Source: Kiritimatiellia bacterium (GTDB lineage: Bacteria > Verrucomicrobiota > Kiritimatiellia > JAAZAB01). From it: DNA of 50,229 nucleotides. Below, one piece after another: positions 43,456-50,229 of the stretch (within the stretch, counting starts at the first letter, position 1; each line of letters starts with the position of its first letter). The position numbers were made by a program, and so were the translations under genes. Where the stretch lies: the NCBI GenBank assembly GCA_028718125.1, contig JAQUMN010000027.1, positions 1-50,229 on the forward strand. Direction: 5' to 3'. The notes under the pieces are model-generated. The model worked only from the letters and a program-made list of their open reading frames with translations. It did no database searches and was not told the origin of the DNA.

Positions 43456-43992
43456 TCACAGGTGACGGTGCGCTGTACCGTGCATCGGACGGTTAGCGTT
43501 ATTGCTCTGCTCGGGTATCCGGAACGCTCGATAATATATAATTATCCACCAAATGATGTATGCCAGGATTACGCCCATGGCCGGGTAAAACACACGAAGA
43601 TTCAATCTGACGGGCTTCGCAAGATTCGCCTGGATCGTAAGCAGTCCCATGATGAGGAGAAATATGAACATCACGACGCCAAACTGCAATATAAGGCCAT
43701 GTATCTTCTCCATGGTCCGAGCTTTATTCGTTGGGCTCAGCCAGTATTCCTTGTTCGGAAGATTGGTCCACTTGAGCGGAAACACAAGGGCGAGGCGATG
43801 GCCAAAATAAAGGGAACAAAACAAAAGCACATGGGTACCTGTCATAAGAAGGGCGTCGACATAATTGGATGCCCAGCCGTTTGCCATCCCGTCGGCGCCA
43901 AAATGGATGGCCACACGAGACGGCAACACGGCCAGCGAAATCAACGTCACAACCACATTAACAATAAACATCAGAATGAAGAGCGCACGCAT
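43456..43992 (-). CDS. DUF1648 domain membrane protein
   Basis: 178 residues. The DUF1648 signature is VLPSRVAIHFGADGMANGWASN in the first extracytoplasmic loop. Hydrophobic segments flank it (ALFILMFIVNVVVTLISLAV, VLLFCSLYFGHRLAL, LQFGVVMFIFLLIMGLL, MGVILAYIIWWIIIYYRAF). The function is unknown; related proteins include SdpI-like immunity proteins in Gram-positives. It lies 41 nt downstream of the DUF362 gene on the same strand. Confidence 0.8.
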   Translation of the reverse strand: MRALFILMFIVNVVVTLISLAVLPSRVAIHFGADGMANGWASNYVDALLMTGTHVLLFCSLYFGHRLALVFPLKWTNLPNKEYWLSPTNKARTMEKIHGLILQFGVVMFIFLLIMGLLTIQANLAKPVRLNLRVFYPAMGVILAYIIWWIIIYYRAFRIPEQSNNANRPMHGTAHRHL

Positions 43993-44033
43993 TTATCTCC
44001 TTCCGCCAAACGTTCCGGTTAACACTGTAACGA

Positions 44034-45167
44034 TTATGACGACCTTGGGATGGAATTCGGTCCTTGATCCGCATCCCTTTTCAGGCTCTCATTAAGAGCA
44101 AATGGAAACGGTGGACATCCCCTAATGCGGATGTCAAAAGCCCGGTCATCCGGGCAGCAATTTCCGAAAGCGATACTCATGCCGCCGGAAGTTTTACTCT
44201 CATCTGAAATTGAGCCCATATAGACATCCGCAAAACGCGACGGTACGCCATCAAGAAGACTACAGGACAGCAGAAATGCGTTCATACAGGAACTGCATGC
44301 ATTCTTGTCGCGGATTTTTAACTTTACCGGGACAATACTGCTCATTGTCACCTTTTTAAAGGAATGCCTTACGTCCTCGATCCTTTCGCCGACCACATTA
44401 ATCTTGCCGATATAGATACCGTTGGCTTCGATAAAATATTTGAGATACCTCACCTCGTCGATGTCATATCCCATCACAGCGCAACCAATGCAATCGACCT
44501 CTGCGGCATCCTCGCCAGCCATAATAAGGTCCAAATTAATGATGTCCCCGCCACGGGGGCCCATCCTTTCCATACACGAGATGGCATCGACGACGTTCAG
44601 ACAAGGGCGTATCGTATTGTTCAGATCGGCAATCGCCTTGTCCAGCCCGACCTCGTGAAAATGCCTCTTCTCATTACCAACCAAAAGGCCTTTCAGGTTC
44701 TTCATAGCCAGCGTTATGCCTGTTGCATAATGAACCTTCATGTTGGGCAGATTGATTATCCTGTCCGCCTCGTAGACTTCTTTCGCAATCCGCAGTTTCT
44801 CAAGCACGAGCGGTTTTGCCACCTTGACTTCAACGGTCTCGGACTCGTTCAGGTTGAATAACTCGATACCGTATTTTCGCGCCAGCTCGGAATAGCCGGT
44901 CTTGTGGAAGAACATATTGGTCGCATTTTTATCCCCAAACGTTGACTCGGCAATGAAGACCTTCCTGACACTGAAATCGGACAACAGCTGGATCAGCGAC
45001 TCTACCAACTGCTTGTTAGTGCAGCCTTCTATTCCATTCAAATTGGGCTTGAGCATGACCCGGTCGCCATGCGTTACATAGCAACCCAATCCCCCAATCA
45101 GGTCAAGCGCGTCACTCAGGCCCTCCTTAATCCCGCGATGTGTCTTAACCAGGCTTACTTTTCCCAT
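44034..45167 (-). CDS. DUF362 domain protein
   Basis: 377 residues. Motifs of DUF362 are KVSLVKTHRG, GDRVMLKPNLNG, VFIAESTFGD, ADRIINLPNMKVHYATGITLAMKNLKGLL, VVDAISCMERMGPRGGD and AGEDAAEVDCIGCAVMGYD. Family members often carry ferredoxin domains; here the C-terminal part has Cys pairs (NACSSCMNAFLLSC, FGNCCPDD) but no clear 4Fe-4S ferredoxin motif. The function is unknown, perhaps redox or cofactor binding. It lies 35 nt downstream of the VOC gene, so VOC, DUF362 and DUF1648 may form one operon. Confidence 0.85.
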   Translation of the reverse strand: MGKVSLVKTHRGIKEGLSDALDLIGGLGCYVTHGDRVMLKPNLNGIEGCTNKQLVESLIQLLSDFSVRKVFIAESTFGDKNATNMFFHKTGYSELARKYGIELFNLNESETVEVKVAKPLVLEKLRIAKEVYEADRIINLPNMKVHYATGITLAMKNLKGLLVGNEKRHFHEVGLDKAIADLNNTIRPCLNVVDAISCMERMGPRGGDIINLDLIMAGEDAAEVDCIGCAVMGYDIDEVRYLKYFIEANGIYIGKINVVGERIEDVRHSFKKVTMSSIVPVKLKIRDKNACSSCMNAFLLSCSLLDGVPSRFADVYMGSISDESKTSGGMSIAFGNCCPDDRAFDIRIRGCPPFPFALNESLKRDADQGPNSIPRSS

Positions 45168-45202
45168 CAGTAATCTCCAAACTACTGCTGGAGCAGTATG
45201 CG

Positions 45203-45523
45203 TTATTTTTTATCAGTAAATTCCAGCAACTCCACCGGAGCGCCATTTTCTTTGATAAATGCCACCCTGACACCTTCGCTGGGAGAATTCGGCTTTATGA
45301 TGACTTCTTTTCCGCGTATCGCCTCATCAAGGTTTTCGACTTCAAAAGCTACGTGTGCTACTTCTTGCACAAGTTTCGGCAAAGGACATTTTGCACCATA
45401 TCGCATCCACTGAATTCCAAACTGATTTGATTCGTGGTCTGTGCAATGAACATCATACTGCGGCAGATACATCTCGCCATCATTGGGAGATTGAGATGGA
45501 ATTCCCAGATGATGATATTTCAT
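45203..45523 (-). CDS. VOC (glyoxalase/bleomycin-resistance-like) family protein
   Basis: 106 residues from ATG 45523 (SD GGAG 5-8 nt upstream). One VOC unit is visible: YHHLGIPSQSPNDGE with the first His, FGIQWMRYGAKCPLP, VAHVAFEVENLDEAIRGKEVIIKPNSPSEGVRVAFI and a final GAPVELLEF with the metal-ligand Glu. Close relatives are annotated only as VOC proteins. Metal-dependent chemistry on a small molecule is likely, but the substrate is unknown. It is the first gene of the VOC-DUF362-DUF1648 run. Confidence 0.85.
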   Translation of the reverse strand: MKYHHLGIPSQSPNDGEMYLPQYDVHCTDHESNQFGIQWMRYGAKCPLPKLVQEVAHVAFEVENLDEAIRGKEVIIKPNSPSEGVRVAFIKENGAPVELLEFTDKK

Positions 45524-45587
45524 GTTTTCTCCAAGTATGCGTTGCAAAGTTCAGGCGGTTATTGGCAATACGTCAGTTGCGCTTGTT

Positions 45588-45722
45588 CATTTCCTTGTAC
45601 ACACGTATGTAGTCTGAAAATTTTTACCGTATTCCGCTGCATCAATGCAGAATCCGCTTCTTCGGATAATCCCCTCCATAATCCAGTCATATGTGCTGCA
45701 CTCGTCCCGCGCATGAATGACC
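45588..45722 (-). pseudogene. C-terminal remnant of a SAM-dependent methyltransferase
   Basis: A minus-strand frame ending at TGA 45588-45590 reads HARDECSTYDWIMEGIIRR, then SGFCIDAAEYGKNFQTTYV, CTRK. This resembles the C-terminus of class I SAM methyltransferases (STYDWI...GI.RR.GF.I...EY....TYVCTK). The frame is open only to about 45791 and has no start or SAM-binding motif, so the rest of the gene is gone. Confidence 0.5.
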
Positions 45723-45775
45723 GCCTCTTGCGCAGACGTCGGATAACGGACGGCAGAGTACCTTGCCCTCTTTAT

Positions 45776-45793
45776 TACCCTCTTAAGAGGGTA
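45776..45793. repeat. Perfect 18-bp palindrome
   Basis: TACCCTCTTAAGAGGGTA is identical to its reverse complement. It lies in gene-free DNA upstream of the methyltransferase remnant. It could be a dimeric regulator's operator or a recombination joint. Confidence 0.6.
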
Positions 45794-46107
45794 TTACCTC
45801 TTTTCCCAGGTTGCACCTGGTCCGCGACCAATATCCGAGAGATACCACGACACCGACATGGGAATCTGCATGCGGCGGTCTTATATGAGTTCAAGTGTCT
45901 TCATGGGTTCAGATCCTTGTCATACCAAAGTAAGATGCGCCGGGGATTACCCCGCTCGCATTATCACAGCGGTTTTGAATGTATCAGGACAAATCAGAAA
46001 AGCCAGTCGAAAGAGGCTGGAAGAGGACGACAGATGACAGACGACGGACAACCGTAGTCCCTTTAACTGCGCTCAGGGTTATGGCAGACAAGCCGGCTGG
46101 TAGGAAG
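45794..46107. other. Gene-free stretch
   Basis: 314 nt with only small hairpins (CGGGGATTACCCCG near 45940-45953). I see no coding remnant that I can support. Confidence 0.5.
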
Positions 46108-46587
46108 TCATACGGTCACCAGTAAACCCAGGGCCCGCGCCTTGTCCTGTTTTAAGGTCTTCGTCGTCATCCCCGCGATGATCTCCCGCAACTGTTCGTC
46201 ACGGCTTTTCGCCCCATTCATGAGCATCTGGGGCATGGCCTTCTCAAATTCCCGGCGAAATTCTTCGCGGCCAGGCCTGAAGTAGTGCTTGCGCACCAAG
46301 GCAACCGCCGTATGACCGGTCACGCGCCTGACCAATTCCTCCGGCATTCCGGCAGCAAGCGCCCGTGTGACAAAACTTGTGCGGAAGGAATGCCAGCCAC
46401 GAATGCTGCTACGATTCAACCGTTTCACCTTGCCGTCCTCCGCATGGATGGATCCCCTGATCAGGGATGGCGTAAATTGCGGGACCGGGCGGCGTAGAAC
46501 CGCCGCGCCAATCATACCTTCAAGCTTGTGCAGGTGCAGCGATACCGTACCCTTGCTCACGCCAAGATCACGGGCAATTGTCGGCAA
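46108..46587 (-). pseudogene. Truncated tyrosine integrase abutting tRNA-Gly
   Basis: 159 codons from a TTG 5 nt past the tRNA 3' end; the frame actually runs on into the tRNA. The C-terminal half carries the integrase catalytic boxes: RGWHSFRTSFVTRAL (His, Arg), VTGHTAVAL (His) and VRKHYF (Tyr). The first Arg box and the core-binding domain are absent. The N-terminal 40 residues look like a helix-turn-helix (IARDLGVSKGTVSLHLHKLE). So this is an incomplete integrase left at a tRNA attachment site, evidence of an integrated island. It is unlikely to recombine by itself. Confidence 0.65.
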
Positions 46588-46592
46588 GCGGG

Positions 46593-46663
46593 AGCGGGTG
46601 AAGGGAATTGAACCCTCACAACCAGCTTGGAAGGCTGGGGCTCTACCATTGAGCTACACCCGC
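46593..46663 (-). tRNA. tRNA-Gly (anticodon TCC)
   Basis: 71 nt on the minus strand, 5' end at 46663. It folds as acceptor GCGGGTG/CACCCGC, D-arm GCTC/GAGC, anticodon arm CCAGC-CTTCCAA-GCTGG and T-arm GAGGG-TTCAATT-CCCTT. CCA is not encoded. An integrase remnant begins directly after its 3' end. Confidence 0.95.
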
Positions 46664-46678
46664 TTGCAGCAAAGCATT

Positions 46679-46698
46679 TTCGCGGGCAGGCCCGCGAA
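46679..46698. other. Strong hairpin upstream of tRNA-Gly
   Basis: TTCGCGGGC-AG-GCCCGCGAA is a perfect 9-bp stem with a 2-nt loop, 16 nt from the tRNA-Gly 5' end. It would be transcribed as part of the tRNA leader. The wider interval 46664-46962 between the two tRNAs has no gene; TTGACA near 46805 may belong to a tRNA-Val promoter. Confidence 0.55.
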
Positions 46699-46962
46699 GC
46701 AAACGAGGAGTATCATTGACGATAAACGGCGGAGGCGTCAAGCGCGTTTCTTAATGCCGGTGGGGCGAGGTCGTGGCGCTTGCTGTAGTGCGCGCTGCGG
46801 TGCGCGCTTGACAACCCCGGGGACAATCCTTCATATTATCTTCCGCCAATGAATCAGGATTGTTCGGTCGGCGCGTCTGCAGTATTTCGCTGACATTTAT
46901 CTTCTGACTCGCCTTCTCCGCTGCGGCGGATTTGGCGAGCAAGCCTCTGATTGTGGTTGTAT

Positions 46963-47037
46963 GGGCCGTTAACTCAGTGGAAGAGTGCTATCCTCACACG
47001 GTAGAAGTCGCAGGTTCAAGCCCTGCACGGCCCACCA
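46963..47037 (+). tRNA. tRNA-Val (anticodon CAC)
   Basis: Acceptor GGGCCGT/ACGGCCC, D-arm ACTC/GAGT, anticodon arm CTATC-CTCACAC-GGTAG, T-arm GCAGG-TTCAAGC-CCTGC, discriminator A, and CCA encoded at 47035-47037. It contrasts with tRNA-Gly nearby, which lacks encoded CCA. Confidence 0.95.
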
Positions 47038-47177
47038 TGCTTCGCCCAAAGGGCTATGCATTGCACGCCAGCCTTCATCCAAAGGGCTGGGCATGGCGCA
47101 GCCTGTCTTGTGCTGCCTTTTTTTCAGTTGCCGGCCCGTTTTAGACTGGATTGCTCATTTGCTGTTTCCGCGACCAC

Positions 47178-47493
47178 TTATGCCGGCGCAACGTTTGGGA
47201 CATCCTCACCGTCCATGATCACCGAATGAATCCGGGTATTTTCAGGAATGGTTTCCCTCAAATGATTAACTGCAACATCGAAAATGACGGCGGCATCAAG
47301 AGCGCTTCTACTACCCACCGGATACGCGGCGCGAGATGTTTTTCCGAAAAATTCGTAAACAATGGAAGCGAGGGCCGATCCACCGGAATACGAGGCGAAA
47401 ATATTAGCGTTTGGATGACATGCGATACAGGCATCAAGAACCCGGAAGGCCCCGTCAAATCGTCCTGAAAAACATCGGTGTTTTAATAACAAG
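47178..47493 (-). pseudogene. Possible C-terminal remnant of a periplasmic sugar-binding protein
   Basis: A minus-strand frame (open from 47528, inside the 3' end of the neighbouring gene) reads FDGAFRVLDACIACHPNANI, then SALDAAVIFDVAVNHLRETIP and IHSVIMDGEDV. This resembles the end of type-I periplasmic binding proteins (AHP..., a late AV..L....IP...., and ...V). No SD or start is seen. It lies directly after a glycosidase-like gene, as sugar-binding genes often do. The assignment is weak. Confidence 0.35.
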
Positions 47494-49242
47494 CTACGGT
47501 TCACGGCCGGAACATGGATCAATGACAATCATCTCGTGAGCGTCAAAATCCCTTACCGGGAAAAAGATCTTGCCACCTTGCTTTATATAATCGATGTTTT
47601 TTTGGTCTTCCGGATAAAACACCTTGCTCGCGCCGTTCAAGGGAACATTGATCTGCGCCAGGGCACCGCTGACCGGGCCTTCCTCCGTGTAGTTCAGGAA
47701 ATGTAAAATGTATCTGTTCTTGTCCGGTTGAACCCGCATCACGACCTCGACGTTCGCGGGGCAGTTTCTGATGACAAAAGCCGGTTCTATCCCGGAATCC
47801 CTGCAAGCTTCCCCAACAATACCGGCGAACAGCTCCTTGACGCCGGGAAAGAAATCCTTCTCAACATTTTGAACCAGACTGCCCAAATGACAATTTCCCG
47901 TAGGGGCAAATTCATAGCATAACCCGGGGCGGACGGCGGAAATAAATATGCTTCTGCCCTTGCCGGACTGATTAACGACAATGGCCGGGTTATTGTCTTC
48001 CCATTGCGCAACAATTTCCCCGCCGGATGGAATTACCTGATCATATCCCATTGTACCTTCACAGATCACCTCCCGGCCTGGCTCTAAACCTGACGAACCG
48101 GAACGTACAATTTTCATCCTGATCTTGTCCGGACTTTTGACGCTGCCTTTATATTTCACCCCGAATAAATCGGCGAGTGCATAATCATTCAGCTTCCGGC
48201 CCCATCTATCCAAGGAAGACGTTTGCGCGGTGGTGACCAATGTTCCGCCTTCTTCGACCCATGCTTTCAGCAGGGCAGCCTCTTCTTCCGTCAGGGCCCT
48301 GGCGTCGGAAGCGATTAATACCTTGTATTTTCTTAACTGTTTCGCGCTTAAAGTATCGGCAAAGACAGGATCAACCTGGATATGTTCCTGAGATAGAGCA
48401 CAATACAAGCCCATCTGATTCATGGTGTATGGGAGCAAGATGGAATCCTGTTTCTTCGGATTGTCCAGGGCCGCCGTCCGTTCCGAATACAACAGGCCTG
48501 TTTCGGAAGGAGACTCTGTCCTGACCAGGTACTGCTCCGTCGCCTTTATTTTATTAAACAGCCTTTGGGTTATTTCCCATCTTCCCGCGGTCCAATAGCC
48601 TCTTAAATTCCCTTTGGGTGGATATTTGCAGACATACGGGAAGGCAAACGGTGAAACCCCGTCAGCGTGCGCCAGGGAAATTGACAGATCTACGGCATAG
48701 CGTTTAAGGTTCATATGCTGGAACCCATCCATGACCAGCCAGTAAGGGACTTTGGAATTCGACCTGACCAAATCGCTGATAAAAGCTTCCTCAATCACTC
48801 CGCTCCAATAAGGGTCCATCATAAAAATATCCACGCAATTTGGCGTTCTGGCCAGGGAACTGGTAAACGGCAAAGGTATGCCGAAGCCTCCGCAGGTATT
48901 AGAATAGGCAAGCAGGGCATCCCCCTTCAGGGTGTGCAGATAATCCCGCATCTCGGCAAGAAGATTTTCAAAGGTATGCGCGATAAACTCATTGTGCTCC
49001 ATCGACAGCACCCGGTTTTTATCGTCCTGCTCTGCAACGGGAGGTGGCGCCGCGCTTTCGACGGCGTCCACGCCCAATGCTCTCAGCGCTTCCGCGGAAT
49101 ACTTCTGCTTAAGATAGTTCCTGAAAGATTCAATGCAGGCGGGGCAATATCCGCCCAGGTTGGCCCACTCGTCGAAATCGATGCCGGCGAAAGCCGGGCT
49201 GTCTCCGCAAATTTCCACGATCTGCTTGATAGCCGACTTCAA
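47494..49242 (-). CDS. Beta-galactosidase/GH42-like glycoside hydrolase, N-terminally truncated
   Basis: 582 codons from a TTG at 49242, but the frame stays open to 49440 and the extra part is protein-like (FNSQQFKDALKSAIKQIVE), with no ATG and no SD. The barrel part shows FAGIDFDEW, YCPACIESFRNYLKQKY and VDIFMMDPYW. The second half resembles a beta-galactosidase trimerisation/amidotransferase-like domain (LIASDARALTEEEAALLKAWVEEGGTLVTT), ending in a small beta domain. The first 100 or more residues of the usual barrel are missing, so it is probably inactive. The cut lies near 49443, close to a palindrome. Confidence 0.65.
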   Translation of the reverse strand: MKSAIKQIVEICGDSPAFAGIDFDEWANLGGYCPACIESFRNYLKQKYSAEALRALGVDAVESAAPPPVAEQDDKNRVLSMEHNEFIAHTFENLLAEMRDYLHTLKGDALLAYSNTCGGFGIPLPFTSSLARTPNCVDIFMMDPYWSGVIEEAFISDLVRSNSKVPYWLVMDGFQHMNLKRYAVDLSISLAHADGVSPFAFPYVCKYPPKGNLRGYWTAGRWEITQRLFNKIKATEQYLVRTESPSETGLLYSERTAALDNPKKQDSILLPYTMNQMGLYCALSQEHIQVDPVFADTLSAKQLRKYKVLIASDARALTEEEAALLKAWVEEGGTLVTTAQTSSLDRWGRKLNDYALADLFGVKYKGSVKSPDKIRMKIVRSGSSGLEPGREVICEGTMGYDQVIPSGGEIVAQWEDNNPAIVVNQSGKGRSIFISAVRPGLCYEFAPTGNCHLGSLVQNVEKDFFPGVKELFAGIVGEACRDSGIEPAFVIRNCPANVEVVMRVQPDKNRYILHFLNYTEEGPVSGALAQINVPLNGASKVFYPEDQKNIDYIKQGGKIFFPVRDFDAHEMIVIDPCSGREP

Positions 49243-49524
49243 GGCATCTTTAAACTGTTGACTGTTAAAGCAGTAATGGGTTTTCTCGCCGTTGGATTGA
49301 AGGCAGCGCGGAAGCTGCAGGCCTGCCGGTAGCTGATAGTGCTGTAAGACAAAGATGATCCTGATATTGAACCTTGCTATGTGATTTGATAATGCTGAAA
49401 GACCGCGAAGGATGACGAAAGAAGCCGAAAATCAAAGACTTACGACAGCACGCTAAAAAACATGAGGTTTGAGAACAAAAACCGAGACAAACCCAAGTAG
49501 ACAACGGTTTGATAATGTTTTTTT

Positions 49525-49562
49525 GAGCCAGGCAAACGGATTGCAATGCGTCTGCCTGGCTC
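49525..49562. repeat. 38-bp near-perfect palindrome
   Basis: GAGCCAGGCAAACG (49525-49538) and CGTCTGCCTGGCTC (49549-49562) pair with one mismatch around GATTGCAATG. T residues precede it on the plus strand and none follow, so it is not a plain terminator for either neighbour. It separates the truncated glycosidase from the Dam gene. Confidence 0.6.
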
Positions 49563-49573
49563 TTGCATGTCTC

Positions 49574-50229
49574 TTAGCCAAGGTTATGAATGAGAAGTTC
49601 CGAGCGTTCCCTTGACCTGGTGTCGGCCGCCGTGCGGCTGTTACCAGAACTATATTTTGTCAAAACGCGCACCTGTCTGAAACTGCGGAACATCTTACGA
49701 ATATCAGCATCGTCGTTCAAGGATAGAATAAAACGACCTTTAATTAATCGCAAAGCATCGGCGAGGGACTGAAAGTCTTTATCCTCGAATGGCCGACAAT
49801 AGTCCTGGGTGACATGGTAATAAGGCGGATCGATATAGAAAAACGTCTCCTTGCGATCATACTTCTCAAGACACTTTAAAGCGGGCAGGTGCTCAATGGT
49901 CACGCGTTCCAGGCGCCAATGAACCTCCAAGAGCGTTTCCTCGATGGTGGTGAGGTTGAGATTCATCGGTCGCGCGGCGCCGGCACCGAACGTCCGACCA
50001 GTCGTCTTGCCACCGAAGCCAAGGCGCTGGAGGTAATAATACCTGACGGCGCGCTCGAGATCAGTCAGAGTTGTCGGGTCCTTCTTGTTCTCCAGATTAA
50101 ACAATTCGCGGGAAATGACCGCATACTTGAAATAATCAAGAAATGGCTGGAGATGGCACTGGAGGATTCTCCAGAAGTTCATCAGCTCGCTGTCTATATC
50201 GTTGATCACCTCAGTCTGGCTGGGCCGTT
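49574..50229 (-). CDS. D12-class DNA adenine methyltransferase (Dam-like), 5' end outside window
   Basis: The frame runs off the window end (RPSQTEVINDIDSELMNFWR region), so the N-terminal SAM motif FxGxG lies outside. The visible part shows INDIDSELMNFWRIL, RYYYLQRLGFGGKT, the catalytic motif IV YIDPPYYH and a C-terminal part FILSLNDDADIRKMF. The family methylates adenine N6, mostly in GATC-like sites. No restriction enzyme is visible within the window; being next to relics and a tRNA-linked integrase, it may be a phage or island methylase. Confidence 0.88.
   Translation of the reverse strand, partial: RPSQTEVINDIDSELMNFWRILQCHLQPFLDYFKYAVISRELFNLENKKDPTTLTDLERAVRYYYLQRLGFGGKTTGRTFGAGAARPMNLNLTTIEETLLEVHWRLERVTIEHLPALKCLEKYDRKETFFYIDPPYYHVTQDYCRPFEDKDFQSLADALRLIKGRFILSLNDDADIRKMFRSFRQVRVLTKYSSGNSRTAADTRSRERSELLIHNLG

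Noticed and set aside
42105..45547. Integron cassette array (small accessory genes, IntI end at the left of the window)
   Set aside because: Gaps between VOC, DUF362 and DUF1648 are only 35-41 nt and no attC-like folded site is visible; the integrase is 42 kb away.
45434..46057. 207-codon plus-strand ORF
   Set aside because: Low-quality composition, no SD or domain, overlaps the VOC gene and the methyltransferase remnant on the other strand.

Overview
The window reads as a chromosomal segment of a Gram-negative, fermentative, probably strictly anaerobic bacterium. I would place it in the PVC superphylum, with Kiritimatiellota or a neighbouring lineage as the best guess. The reasons are a type II secretion/pilin-like protein with the '[13 protein letters not shown]' leader that is abundant in PVC genomes, a MurA whose active-site Cys is replaced by Asp (as in Chlamydia), KDO transferase (so LPS is made), a YDG/MBG repeat protein, and many short intergenic palindromic repeats. 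This placement is inference; no rRNA gene is present.

Layout. 1-156 is the tail of an integron-type integrase. 221-2334 carries a 15-codon leader ORF, tlyA and nadK, with a small inverted-repeat-bounded GxxExxY nuclease-like unit wedged between tlyA and nadK. 2528-8479 holds an unknown gene, dprA, a Xer recombinase, waaA and an MFS transporter. 8680-9795 is a Wzz-like protein. 9932-17076 carries ppdK, a prepilin-like protein, queA, pta and ackA. 17363-20779 carries transketolase and murA. 20853-25257 is a tightly packed run: two divergent acetate-kinase paralogues, a FolE2-like protein without its catalytic residues, a DJ-1 protein and an iron-sulfur flavoprotein-like protein. 25436-29843 (minus) is DUF3574, an alpha/beta hydrolase, AdhE and a STAS protein. 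Divergent from it, 30083-34247 (plus) carries a catalytically dead acetaldehyde dehydrogenase paralogue, a stand-alone STAS-like protein and an acetyl-CoA synthetase with a STAS-like domain fused to its N-terminus. 34371-39234 has a secreted sugar-mutarotase-like protein, a CDF transporter and a membrane pyrophosphatase. 39400-41790 has an MBL hydrolase and a YDG/MBG protein.

From about 42 kb onward the DNA looks accessory. It has relics of a beta-lactamase, an acetyltransferase, a methyltransferase, a sugar-binding protein and a tRNA-adjacent integrase, mixed with intact small genes (ICMT-like, DUF1648, DUF362, VOC). It also has tRNA-Gly and tRNA-Val, an N-terminally truncated glycosidase-like gene, and a Dam-type methylase cut by the window end.

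How the genes work together. Pta, AckA, AdhE and acetyl-CoA synthetase all act on acetyl-CoA and give acetate, ethanol and ATP. Acetyl-CoA synthetase, PPDK and the membrane pyrophosphatase share PPi. The most unusual signal is that this acetyl-CoA node is surrounded by apparent pseudoenzymes and STAS domains. AdhE is paired with a STAS protein. Facing it are an AdhE-like dehydrogenase without its Cys and NAD-binding glycines, another STAS-like protein, and a STAS-acetyl-CoA synthetase fusion. Elsewhere, an active-looking AckA coexists with a two-gene AckA-like pair (one partner clearly dead) fused in an overlapping operon to a dead FolE2 paralogue. I propose these as two candidate regulatory or scaffolding systems; their functions are not known to me.
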